This document shows positions 17,358 through 24,761 of a DNA stretch of 64,000 nt, one piece after another. Location of the stretch: positions 1 to 64,000 of the forward strand of contig DATHUV010000129.1 in the NCBI GenBank assembly GCA_035461905.1, read 5' to 3'. The translations under genes and the position numbers were made by a program. How positions within the stretch are numbered: position 1 is the stretch's first letter; each line of letters begins with the position of its first letter. The notes below the pieces were generated by a model. It was given only the letters and a program-made list of their open reading frames with translations, did not search any database and was not told where the DNA came from. Source of the stretch: SZUA-442 sp035461905 (GTDB lineage Bacteria > Actinomycetota > Acidimicrobiia > Spongiisociales > UBA5794).

Positions 17358-18665
17358 TCACCGGTACCGGTTCACGAGCAGCGCAGTGCCGTCTGGCATC
17401 CACGAAACAGGATTGTAGAAACTCGCTACCTGGACGTCGAGAGTCGTGGATTCGCCCGACTCGACGTTGACCACCACGACGTTCATCGGAGGCAGGTTCG
17501 TCGCATGGATGGGGAGGCTGCTCGGCCCTGTCCCCCACAAGGGTGCGGGTCGCTTCGGGCCCCCGAAGATCGCACGGGGTGCGTTCGGGTTGTATTGCAG
17601 GAGTGCGATCTCGGTACCGTCCGGGGACCACCGAGGGTTCCATCCGAGGTCAGCGGGGATCGACTCCAGGCGCCTCGCACCGGATCCATCCATTGCCATG
17701 ACCCAGATCTCACCGCCGGACCAGTAGGCGACGGTCCCATCCGAACTCACGTCCGGCTGCATGTCTGGGAGGTCGTCGTTGGTGAGCCTCGTCGGATCTC
17801 CACCGGCCACGGGAACGCTCCAGATCTCGCCGGTGTCCGACATCCCGAAATCCACAACTCCCGTACCGAGGTTGTCGTAGAAGACGATGGTCCCATCCGG
17901 CGACCATGAAGGGAACTGATCCACACCCGGATCACTCGTCAATCGTGTCGTTGGCACGGCGAGGTACGAACCGTCGGTGGGTGTCTCGGCCCCTGAGAGG
18001 TCCGCTACGTAGATGTCCGAATTGCCGAGATGCGTCCCCTGAAACGCGATCTGCGTTCCGTCTGGCGACCACGCGGGGTGTGCAACGGACGCGAAGTCGA
18101 TCTCCGCGAAGTACACGTAGCCACCCCGGGTCGACCCGACCGGTACGATGGCCATCCGCACCGGGCCCCCCGGTTGGCATCCGCCGCAGAACCCGACGTC
18201 GATCGAGGTTGTGAGGAAGACGATGCGCTGCCCGTCCGGGGAGAGGTTCGCCATCCAGGCATCCTCCGGGAGACCGAGGTTGGACGTCGACCCGTCGATT
18301 CCCACGATCTCGACACCAAGCGGTGGCACCGCTCCAGGCGGTACCACCGCTTGGTCAACCGTCGTCGTCACGGCAGTCGTTACCGTCGTTGCCATCTCCG
18401 CGGGGTCCTCGGCGTCCTCGCTGGCGTTGAATACGAAGACGGCCGTGAGGGCACACACCGCAACGACCGCAGCACCGACAGCGATCAGGCCGCGACTCCT
18501 CGGACGGACTCCTCCGCTGCGATTCTCGGTGCGTTCCTGGGTTTGCATGTTCACGCTCCTTGATTGGCTAGCGACGAGCACGGGCGCGGCGACCGGTTGA
18601 AGAGCATTTGGATCCGGGACCGGATTCGCTCCCCGGACCATCCGGTCGATCTGGTCGAAGGTCAT
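17358..18665 (-). CDS. membrane-anchored TolB/PD40-like beta-propeller protein
   Basis: Protein of 435 residues. A cytoplasmic N-terminal part of about 55 residues (MTFDQIDRMVRGANPVPDP) is followed by a transmembrane helix (LIAVGAAVVAVCALTAVFVF) and a T-rich linker. Outside are repeated PD40 blades with the signature W/L-S-P-D-G-x-x-I/V (NLSPDGQRIVF, AWSPDGTQIAF, SWSPDGTIVF, RWSPDGTEIAL). Its ATG overlaps the stop of the ECF sigma gene (ATGA), so it occupies the place of an anti-sigma factor. The short cytoplasmic segment could hold the sigma factor; that is an inference. A CGGC pair lies in the first blades. Confidence 0.75.
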   Translation of the reverse strand: MTFDQIDRMVRGANPVPDPNALQPVAAPVLVASQSRSVNMQTQERTENRSGGVRPRSRGLIAVGAAVVAVCALTAVFVFNASEDAEDPAEMATTVTTAVTTTVDQAVVPPGAVPPLGVEIVGIDGSTSNLGLPEDAWMANLSPDGQRIVFLTTSIDVGFCGGCQPGGPVRMAIVPVGSTRGGYVYFAEIDFASVAHPAWSPDGTQIAFQGTHLGNSDIYVADLSGAETPTDGSYLAVPTTRLTSDPGVDQFPSWSPDGTIVFYDNLGTGVVDFGMSDTGEIWSVPVAGGDPTRLTNDDLPDMQPDVSSDGTVAYWSGGEIWVMAMDGSGARRLESIPADLGWNPRWSPDGTEIALLQYNPNAPRAIFGGPKRPAPLWGTGPSSLPIHATNLPPMNVVVVNVESGESTTLDVQVASFYNPVSWMPDGTALLVNRYR

Positions 18666-19225
18666 GCCCTGTCCCTTCCTGCGACCGGAGGGAAGGTCAT
18701 CCCTGCGCGCGCGAAGCTCGGTTCCAGCATTCGGGCCATCCTTCGGTACGAACGGTGAATCCGCTGGTCGACAGCTGATTTGGTCAGGCCGAGCATCTCG
18801 GCGATGGCTTCCCGAGGGAGGTCCTCCCACGCGGCGAGCATTACGATCTCGCGGTCGAGCGGCCTCAACCTGCGTACGGCGGCGAGAACCTGCGCATCCA
18901 CCGAATTCTGGACGACGACAGTCATCGGATCCTCCGGCGGCGTGACGCCGAGGCCGGCGAGCTTGACCGCAAGGCGGTGACGTCGCCGGGAGGTCCTCAG
19001 CTGGTTGGACAGGACGTTGCCTGCGATCCCGTACAAGTAGGGAAGTGTTCGGGGTGGCTCAGGCACCTCATCGAGGCGCCGCCACGCGACGAGGAAGGTC
19101 TCTGCACAAACGTCGGCAGCGTCTGACGCGCTCGTCCTCCTTGCACAATACGCAAGCACCAGGAGCCGATACTCCCCGTAGAGGGACTCGAACTGCGCCT
19201 CACTGTTCGTTGGTATGCGTGCCAT
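18662..19225 (-). CDS. ECF-type RNA polymerase sigma factor
   Basis: Sigma-70 family protein of 187 residues with regions 2 and 4 only. Region 2: FESLYGEYRLLVLAYCARRT, DAADVCAETFLVAWRRLDEVP and a 2.4-like LPYLYGIAGNVLSNQLR. Region 4: RRLRPLDREIVMLAAWEDLPREAIAEMLGLTKSAVDQRIHRSYRR, a helix-turn-helix. It would direct RNA polymerase to its own regulon. Start taken at 19225 (MARIPTNSEAQF); the upstream extension is not sigma-like. It is coupled to the propeller gene by a four-base overlap. No target promoter can be named. Confidence 0.9.
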   Translation of the reverse strand: MARIPTNSEAQFESLYGEYRLLVLAYCARRTSASDAADVCAETFLVAWRRLDEVPEPPRTLPYLYGIAGNVLSNQLRTSRRRHRLAVKLAGLGVTPPEDPMTVVVQNSVDAQVLAAVRRLRPLDREIVMLAAWEDLPREAIAEMLGLTKSAVDQRIHRSYRRMARMLEPSFARAGMTFPPVAGRDRA

Positions 19226-19457
19226 CAACCCTTCATGTCCATCCGAGTCGACTGGTTGACAGGATTCTCGTCCGATCGGATCTACGCCGCTGAGAGAACG
19301 CTGGCAAGGAGGGACTGCGCTGCGGTCCCAGCCGATCGTGGGTGTTGGCAGGCCCAACATTTGAGTCGTCGATCGGTTGGCAACGCACGAGCAAGGAGTC
19401 CGCCAGACAGCCCGTGAATCGCATGTTGGCCCTCAGCGATATCTCGTCCGATCAGCG

Positions 19458-19805
19458 ATGGCACCGTCGATCAGTGCTCGGATCGAAGCTGCGGACGTCC
19501 ATGTTCCATCGCACTTCGACGCCGAGGTTCTTTCCGCCTCCGGAGGGTTCCACAAAGCGAACGCCCTCACCGACGATGAGGTGGAGCAACGATTGGAGCT
19601 GACGGCAACCGCCCCATTCGAGAGGCACCTCTTGGGTCCGCTGTTGCCTGGCGCGTGGCGACTTCGACACAACCTCCGCTTGGTGGATGCGCTGTACGTT
19701 GAACTCTCGTCTCACATCAGAGCGCCGATCATCACTACGGATGCCGGTCTCGCCACTGCAACTTCGAGAGCCGAGCTCGTGGGCATGGGACCTCCTCCCG
19801 ACTGA
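19458..19805 (+). pseudogene. VapC-type PIN-domain toxin remnant, N-terminus missing
   Basis: The translated sequence ARIEAADVHVPSHFDAEVLSA ... AWRLRHNLRLVDALYVEL ... APIITTDAGLATA matches the C-terminal three quarters of PIN ribonucleases, with conserved E in FDAEVLSA, D in LVDALYVEL and D in TTDAGL. The opening strand with the first catalytic aspartate (V-x-D-A/T-S) is absent in all three frames of the 230 bases upstream, and no vapB antitoxin precedes it. It looks like a decayed toxin gene; a shortened active protein is unlikely without the first aspartate. Confidence 0.6.
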
Positions 19806-19916
19806 CGGGCTGCCCACGTGTTCACGACCGGGTCGGGGCCTTCAGGTGCCGTGAGGCCGAGCACTGCGTCCAGTGGGAAGTGGATCGCTTCCATGTGGAT
19901 CTCCTAGAGTCCAGCC

Positions 19917-20603
19917 ATGGACATCATTCTCATCGCTGGTCTGTGGCTACCCCGGTCGATCTGGACAAATGTCGATGCCGAACTCGAACGGCTGGGGCAT
20001 CGAGCTCTACCGGTGGCTCTGCCTGGCGTCGACTATCCATCGACCACCGCAACCCTGGCCGACCAGGTCACTGCCACCCTTGCTGCTGTCGACGCAGCCG
20101 ACCGGCCGATCGTCGTAGGCCACTCGGCCGCCTGCACCCTCGCTTGGATGGTCGCCGACCAACGACCCGATGCGATCGCTCGCATCGTGCTGATCGGTGG
20201 CTTCCCGGCCGCTGACGGTGAGGCGTACGCCGACTTCTTCCCCTCCGTCGGCGGCGTCATCCCCTTCCCCGGTTGGGATCCCTTCGAGGGCGCCGACTCC
20301 GCCGATCTCGGCGAGGCGGAGCGGGACCGCATTGCCTCGGCAGCCGTCCCTGTCCCCGAGGGCGTGTCCAAGGGCATCGTGCGACTGACGGACGACAGAC
20401 GCTTCGACGTCCCGGTTCTCCTCGTATGCCCCGAGTTCAGCCCCGAGCAGGCCAAGGCATGGATAGACGCAGGCGATGTCCCCGAACTCAGCGGAGCAAC
20501 CCAGGTCGCCTTTGCGGACATCGACTCCGGGCACTGGCCGATGGTCACCCGACCCGCTGAACTGGCCCGGATCCTCGGTGCCCCACCCGGCGAAAGCTCG
20601 TGA
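19917..20603 (+). CDS. alpha/beta hydrolase
   Basis: Protein of 228 residues with the alpha/beta hydrolase pattern: N-terminal strand DIILIAGLWLP, nucleophile elbow G-H-S-A-A (about 69-73), a late aspartate-containing strand VPVLLVCPEFSPE, and histidine in DSGHWPM near the C terminus. The substrate is unknown; closest in style to small esterases of the Abhydrolase_6 group. It stands alone. The gap of about 110 bases between the vapC remnant and this gene shows no feature. Confidence 0.8.
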   Translation: MDIILIAGLWLPRSIWTNVDAELERLGHRALPVALPGVDYPSTTATLADQVTATLAAVDAADRPIVVGHSAACTLAWMVADQRPDAIARIVLIGGFPAADGEAYADFFPSVGGVIPFPGWDPFEGADSADLGEAERDRIASAAVPVPEGVSKGIVRLTDDRRFDVPVLLVCPEFSPEQAKAWIDAGDVPELSGATQVAFADIDSGHWPMVTRPAELARILGAPPGESS

Positions 20604-20692
20604 TCCGTCTGCGGTACTGGTTGGTGGCCGTTCGACCGTTAGCAGTTCGCCATGATCCTGCGTGGGGAACGTCATCAAGGGCTCCGGCCACG

Positions 20693-21367
20693 TCAGCCTT
20701 CGGATCGATCCCGCCCATCCGGTGAAGCGGCCCCGTCGGGCCAAGCAGCGATGCAGACGCGGTTGCCTGCGCGATCGGCGAGCGTCCACCAACGAGGTGC
20801 CTGGGAGTCGTCGACGATCCGGCCGCCTGCCGCGAGCGCGGCCGCGACGCGCTGCTCGGCGCACTCGCGAGCGACCGACACGTCGATGTGCATGGCGTGC
20901 CGAAGCGGTTTCGCGGGGTCCAGCTCCTGCAACCAAACGGTGGATCCGTGGCCGAGAGGGTCGACCCCGTTGTCGTCGGACATGGGCGCGTAGCCGAGCA
21001 CCGCCCTCCAGAATCCGACATCGATTGCGTCCGGCTGTGCCGCGATGGCCAGTTGCACCTCCTGCACTGCGCCACGGTCGGGACTGGCACCATGGGTCCG
21101 GGCGACCGCCGACACGGCTCGCGCAACCTCTGCGTGGCGCAGCTCGAGATGCCAGATGTCGCGGGTGAGCCGGACCGTGAGGCGGTCCGATGCAACAGTC
21201 ATCAGGATCTCCGCGTCCGCTCCCAGATCGCTCGCCACTGCCGCCGCCAGGCGAGTCGCCTCGACGAGGGACCCGACGGAGAACACCGCCGTAGCACCAC
21301 CGTGCAACACCACCCAGTCACCGACGCCATCCGCGACGAGGAACTCGCTCCAACCCTGTTCACTCAT
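20693..21367 (-). CDS. pterin-carbinolamine dehydratase-like plus VOC/glyoxalase-like fusion
   Basis: Protein of 224 residues with two parts. Residues about 1-95 (WSEFLVADGVGDWVVLHGGATAVFSV ... LTRDIWHLELRHAEVARAVSAVA) resemble the fold of 4a-hydroxytetrahydrobiopterin dehydratase, though the usual H-H-P-E style active site is not obvious. Residues about 105-215 (VQLAIAAQPDAIDVGFWRAVLGY ... RWWTLADRAGNRVCIAAWP) are a glyoxalase-like VOC domain. Fusions of this kind occur in actinobacteria and their substrate is unknown. Transcribed alone, toward the hydrolase. Confidence 0.7.
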   Translation of the reverse strand: MSEQGWSEFLVADGVGDWVVLHGGATAVFSVGSLVEATRLAAAVASDLGADAEILMTVASDRLTVRLTRDIWHLELRHAEVARAVSAVARTHGASPDRGAVQEVQLAIAAQPDAIDVGFWRAVLGYAPMSDDNGVDPLGHGSTVWLQELDPAKPLRHAMHIDVSVARECAEQRVAAALAAGGRIVDDSQAPRWWTLADRAGNRVCIAAWPDGAASPDGRDRSEG

Positions 21368-21517
21368 TCCGCACCTCCTAACGTGACGCTACCTCGGGGC
21401 ACCTTGGAGCGGGACGGACGAGTCAGAATCGGCCGCCCGCCCTTATCGGACTCGGTCGGTCAACCCGGCTGGATTCGATGACCTCACTACTGTCGACAAG
21501 AAGCCATTGAAGGCGCG

Positions 21518-21573
21518 GGCCGAACCCGCGAGCTGCCACCGAAGCAGCGGGTTCGAAGCCCGTGGTTCGGCCA
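21518..21573 (+). other. tRNA-like fragment (T-arm and acceptor-type ends only)
   Basis: GGCCGAAC at 21518-21525 pairs perfectly with GTTCGGCC at 21565-21572, followed by A, and between them is a convincing T-arm CGGGTTCGAAGCCCG at 21548-21562. The enclosed segment is only about 40 bases, with no room for D and anticodon arms. An alternative pairing, GAACCC/GGGTTC with GCTGC/GCAGC inside, makes one hairpin. A deleted tRNA gene is the likeliest reading. The rest of the 288-base gap (21368-21655) shows nothing else. Confidence 0.45.
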
Positions 21574-21655
21574 TCACGCGAGCCCCTCAGATGGTTCATC
21601 GTTGGTAATGTTCCGACAGCCACGATCGCGCTGACTCGTCAAGGACGGTGACGCC

Positions 21656-21919
21656 ATGGATTCGACCGAGATCTTCCTCGCCATTACTGGTGTCATTGGC
21701 CTCGTGCTCGGGGTTTGGGCGCTCATCGACCTTTGGCGCGGGCCCTACACGGTCGTGGGGAAGATCGGCTGGACCGTCGGCATCATCTTCCTCCCGATCG
21801 TGATACCGATTGTGTACCTTGTGTCCAGGCCGACCAGCAAAATGCAGCAGAAGTCCTATGAGATCGACGAGTCACGCGAGGACATCCTTCGGGAGTACGG
21901 CCACGGAGGAGACCTGTAG
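21656..21919 (+). CDS. PLDc_N-domain two-helix membrane protein
   Basis: An 87-residue protein with two membrane helices (IFLAITGVIGLVLGVWALIDLW and IGWTVGIIFLPIVIPIVYLV) and a short charged tail. The W-x-L-x-D-L and V-x-K-x-x-W-x-x-x-I-x-x-x-P pattern matches the phospholipase D N-terminal membrane domain family (PLDc_N), common as free-standing small proteins in actinobacteria. No catalytic HKD motif. Function unknown. Confidence 0.7.
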   Translation: MDSTEIFLAITGVIGLVLGVWALIDLWRGPYTVVGKIGWTVGIIFLPIVIPIVYLVSRPTSKMQQKSYEIDESREDILREYGHGGDL

Positions 21920-21970
21920 GTCTGTCAACCAACGCCAACACGGCGCCGCGGAATTGCCGCCTTGGCTCCC

Positions 21971-22750
21971 TCAGGGGGTCGAGACCGCCAGGCGAGCCTC
22001 GATAGTCTCGTTGACGGCTTCGGGATAGGGGGAGGGTTCATCGCCGTCGTCGAGGTGCGCGATAGCGGCTGACATCTCGTCACGCTGGGTCAGGACGAAT
22101 GCCTTGTCGACGATGTCGCCGTGGCCGGGGACGACGGCACCCGTGATCGAATCGGCGAGGACACCGAGTGTCTCCACCCACGCTCGCGGGAAGGAGTCAC
22201 CGAACGACGGAGGGGCACCCTCCTCGACCAGGTCACCAGCCATGACGACGTCATCGACGAGGACCACGATGTCCGAGTCGGTGTGTCCCAGGCCGGGATG
22301 CCACAGCCGGACGTCCCTGCCGCCGAGATGGAGATCGAGCGCATTCCGGAAGGTCACCGTCGGAGGCGTGATGGTCACCTCACCGAAGAGAGCTCGCTTG
22401 TCGGCGGGAACCCAGTCCGCTTTGGCCAGCTCGGTCAGTGTGCGCTCACCGTCGGCGATCATCACCTCACGACACCGTGTGTGGCCCAGGATCTCCGCCG
22501 TGGGAAAGCGCGCATTGCCGAACGTGTGATCCCAATGGAAGTGCGTATTCACCAGGTAGCGGATGGGGGAGCGCGACACAAGAGCGATGTCCCGGAGTAA
22601 CTCGTCGGCGTCCGGGTGGTTCGATCGGCTGTCGACGACGATGAGCCCTTCATCGGTGATGATCAGGGCGATGTTCTGGTCCAGCGACGCGTACCTGCGT
22701 CGAAGAACGCCTGCGCCTACCTCGTCCCACGTGTCACCGGCCCTCGACAT
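21971..22750 (-). CDS. metallo-beta-lactamase-fold hydrolase
   Basis: Protein of 259 residues from the chosen start (MSRAGDTWDEV). The signature H-F-H-W-D-H (about residues 70-75) and later G-H-T-D-S-D, with D in VVMAGDLV and H in VVPGHGDIV, form a dinuclear metal site. The family hydrolyses thioesters, lactones and other substrates; the sequence around the site is like glyoxalase II and beta-lactamase-like B-class proteins. It overlaps the 3' end of the rhodanese gene by 17 bases, so they form one unit; MBL plus rhodanese pairs often deal with glutathione- or thiol-bound sulfur, which is a suggestion only. Confidence 0.85.
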   Translation of the reverse strand: MSRAGDTWDEVGAGVLRRRYASLDQNIALIITDEGLIVVDSRSNHPDADELLRDIALVSRSPIRYLVNTHFHWDHTFGNARFPTAEILGHTRCREVMIADGERTLTELAKADWVPADKRALFGEVTITPPTVTFRNALDLHLGGRDVRLWHPGLGHTDSDIVVLVDDVVMAGDLVEEGAPPSFGDSFPRAWVETLGVLADSITGAVVPGHGDIVDKAFVLTQRDEMSAAIAHLDDGDEPSPYPEAVNETIEARLAVSTP

Positions 22751-23108
22751 GCGCCCTCCACGCCTCATATCCGCCGATCAGGTCCGTTGCCCTGCTCAAT
22801 CCGAGTTCACGGAGGCGTGAGGCAGCGAGGGACGAGCTGCATCCCTGCCGGCACACCAGGATGACCTCCTGATCAGGCGCCACATCCATGATCCTCGAGG
22901 GGCTCGAGGGTGCAAGACGCCATTCGAGGACGGTCAGGTCGATGATGTGGGCCCCGGGGAGGTCCCCCTGGGCGGACCGTTGCGCGGAGTCCCGCACGTC
23001 AACGACGATCGCTCCCTTTGACACCGCATCCGACAGATCCGATGGTGCGACGCGATCGAATCCGGATCGGGCACGCTCGAGCATCTCGGACACGGTAATG
23101 GAACTCAT
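22734..23108 (-). CDS. rhodanese-like sulfurtransferase
   Basis: Single rhodanese domain of 124 residues: VVDVRDSAQRSAQGDLPGAHIIDLTVLEWRL is the CDC25-like first part, and the active loop reads V-C-R-Q-G-C-S-S, with the first cysteine as sulfur carrier. The C-terminal DLIGGYEAWR is family-typical. It would pass sulfane sulfur to an acceptor such as cyanide, thioredoxin or a thiol. Operon with the downstream metallo-beta-lactamase-fold gene. Confidence 0.88.
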   Translation of the reverse strand: MSSITVSEMLERARSGFDRVAPSDLSDAVSKGAIVVDVRDSAQRSAQGDLPGAHIIDLTVLEWRLAPSSPSRIMDVAPDQEVILVCRQGCSSSLAASRLRELGLSRATDLIGGYEAWRAHVEGR

Positions 23109-23247
23109 CGGCGCCGAAACATGAGACTTCGATCCCGCTGCGGTTCCGCTGGAGCAGACGAGCTGATCGCCATCGCGTCAAACACGGATCGCGCTTTCAC
23201 TTCGGGACGGACCCGATCTCCCGACCTTCCCTGGCCGTTCGGACGGC

Positions 23248-23541
23248 TCACGAGGCCCGGTAGGTCGTTGTCTGGTAACGGCGACCGCCGTAGCCGCCGC
23301 TGGACCAGGAGGAGATGTCGGCGAGGATTCCCAAGCCCAGGATGATCCAGTCGAACCCCGTCACGCCCCCGGGGAAGACCACGACATACATCATCGTCGT
23401 CCACGGCACGGCTAGCCACCCTATGAATGGCACGAGGAACGAATCGAACGCGAGGTTCCACCTCGTCTGATCTATGACCCACCACACGAGGATCGCGAAC
23501 CGTGGACCGAGGATCACGAGCGAGGCGAACAGACAGCACAT
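23248..23541 (-). CDS. small membrane protein of unknown function
   Basis: A 97-residue protein with hydrophobic segments CCLFASLVILGPRFAILVWWVI, FLVPFIGWLAVPWTTMMYVVV and FDWIILGLGILADIS, and a tail SSGGYGGRRY. It resembles short actinobacterial membrane proteins of unknown role. Position (stand-alone, ordinary codon use) supports it as real; no family is named. Confidence 0.55.
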   Translation of the reverse strand: MCCLFASLVILGPRFAILVWWVIDQTRWNLAFDSFLVPFIGWLAVPWTTMMYVVVFPGGVTGFDWIILGLGILADISSWSSGGYGGRRYQTTTYRAS

Positions 23542-23618
23542 CAGGTTGCTCCTTCCAATCGAGAATCTACCCGACGCCTTGTAGGTGTGCTGAGGAGAGT
23601 GGGAGGAAGCAAGCTATA

Positions 23619-23656
23619 TAGACAGACTACTTACCGATATGTAGGATATCTACATA
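23619..23656 (+). promoter_or_regulatory. padR promoter with overlapping PadR-type operator
   Basis: An inverted repeat TATGTAG-GATAT-CTACATA (23638-23656) contains the ATGT-N8-ACAT core known for PadR-family operators. A -35-like TAGACA (23619-23624) and -10-like TAGGAT (23642-23647) are 17 bases apart, so the operator covers the -10. The GTG start of padR follows at 23657 with no Shine-Dalgarno sequence, suggesting a leaderless message and autorepression. Confidence 0.65.
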
Positions 23657-24025
23657 GTGAAGACGAACCCGCCATCGTCCGTTACCGATCACCGCCGGTC
23701 CCAGTGGCTGAAGGGAGTTCTCGACCTCTGTGTGTTGGCTCGCCTGCGCAACGGCGAAGCGTACGGGTACGAGCTGGCGGCAGGGCTGGCAGCGGAGGGG
23801 TTCGGTGAGATCAAGGGCGGCACGCTCTATCCGCTCCTCAACCGGTTGGAGCGCGACGGTCTGGTCGCAACGCTGTGGCGGGTCAACGATCAGGGACCGG
23901 ACCGCAAGTACTACCGAATCACCCCCCTCGGCGCGTCCGAACTCGCGGAGGCGAGGAACGCCTGGTCCGACTTCACCGCAGTTGCGGAGTCGATCCTTTC
24001 GAACTCGGATGAGGAGCCGACGTGA
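23657..24025 (+). CDS. PadR-family transcriptional regulator
   Basis: Protein of 122 residues with the PadR winged helix: LKGVLDLCVLARLRNGEAYGYELAAGL, then IKGGTLYPLLNRLERDGLV (recognition helix region) and the wing with DRKYYRIT, followed by a C-terminal helix (LAEARNAWSDFTAVAESIL) that would mediate dimer formation. It would repress its own operon through the palindrome at its start. GTG start, probably leaderless. Its stop overlaps the start of the next gene (ATGA), the usual PadR-membrane protein pairing. Confidence 0.9.
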   Translation: MKTNPPSSVTDHRRSQWLKGVLDLCVLARLRNGEAYGYELAAGLAAEGFGEIKGGTLYPLLNRLERDGLVATLWRVNDQGPDRKYYRITPLGASELAEARNAWSDFTAVAESILSNSDEEPT

Positions 24026-24696
24026 ACCAACAGTCGTGGACATACCTGTCGCAGCTCAGCCGGGCCCTCCAGCAGGAGGGTGTTGACGGTGCTCGTGCCG
24101 GCGAGTTCGTCGCCGAGGTCGACAGTCATCTCGCCGAGACCGGTGCGGACCCGGTCGAGGAGTTCGGGCCACCGTTCGAGCTCGCAGCGGAACTCGCGAG
24201 GCGGCCCGGATCCCGGAGGCCCGGATGGCTCCCACCGATCTGGGCCATGTGGCTGGCGGGCCTGGTGCTCTCATTGGCCCTGGTCGTGGTGGTCGACGCA
24301 GTCATGGCTGGATGGGACGGCGCAGGCGTGCCGATCAGGGCACGCGGCATCTTCTACATCGGCGTGTTCTTCCCGGCGATGATGGTCCTCAACTACGCAA
24401 GCACCCGCCTGCTCACTGGCCGCACCTGGAACGACCTCGTCGATGGCCGCGTCCTGCTCGCCATCCTCGGCATCGCCATCGCGACTACCACGGCGTCGAC
24501 GATCGCAGGCGACCGGGTCATCGCCCGGGTGCCCGCTCCGGTGTTCTGGGGCGTCGTGGTCGCGGTCATTCCGGCCCTCGTGCTCCTCATCGTCAAACGG
24601 AACAATACGATCCGCTTTCCTGACCACGCGAGCCATCTCCGGCGGCTCAAGCGCGGCCCACTCGCAGGTCGACCACCGTCCGAACCGTCCCGCTGA
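24022..24696 (+). CDS. HAAS-domain-like integral membrane protein paired with PadR
   Basis: Protein of 224 residues. The N-terminal helix bundle (YLSQLSRALQQEGVDG ... EFVAEVDSHLAETGADPVEEFGPPFELAAELA) fits the HAAS signalling domain (DUF1700/DUF1048 type) that is typically co-encoded with PadR regulators. About four to five membrane helices follow (WLAGLVLSLALVVVVDAVMAG; IFYIGVFFPAMMVLNY; VLLAILGIAIATTTAST; VFWGVVVAVIPALVLLIV). It may sense a signal and modulate PadR. Translationally coupled to padR. Confidence 0.7.
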   Translation: MNQQSWTYLSQLSRALQQEGVDGARAGEFVAEVDSHLAETGADPVEEFGPPFELAAELARRPGSRRPGWLPPIWAMWLAGLVLSLALVVVVDAVMAGWDGAGVPIRARGIFYIGVFFPAMMVLNYASTRLLTGRTWNDLVDGRVLLAILGIAIATTTASTIAGDRVIARVPAPVFWGVVVAVIPALVLLIVKRNNTIRFPDHASHLRRLKRGPLAGRPPSEPSR

Positions 24697-24761
24697 AAGG
24701 CGGCTACGGCGCGAGGCGTCCCGGAATCCGCGAGAATCCCCGTGCGCGAGGGAGGGACGAC

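Noticed and set aside
16405..17418. Long plus-strand open frame of 337 codons across tRNA-Ile
   Set aside because: It spans a tRNA gene, the tandem repeat and the antisense of the DUF2269 gene; it has low-complexity translation and no family likeness.
21423..21623. Minus-strand open frame of 66 codons
   Set aside because: It lies across the tRNA-like fragment; GFEP-type peptides are a usual artefact of T-arm sequences read antisense.
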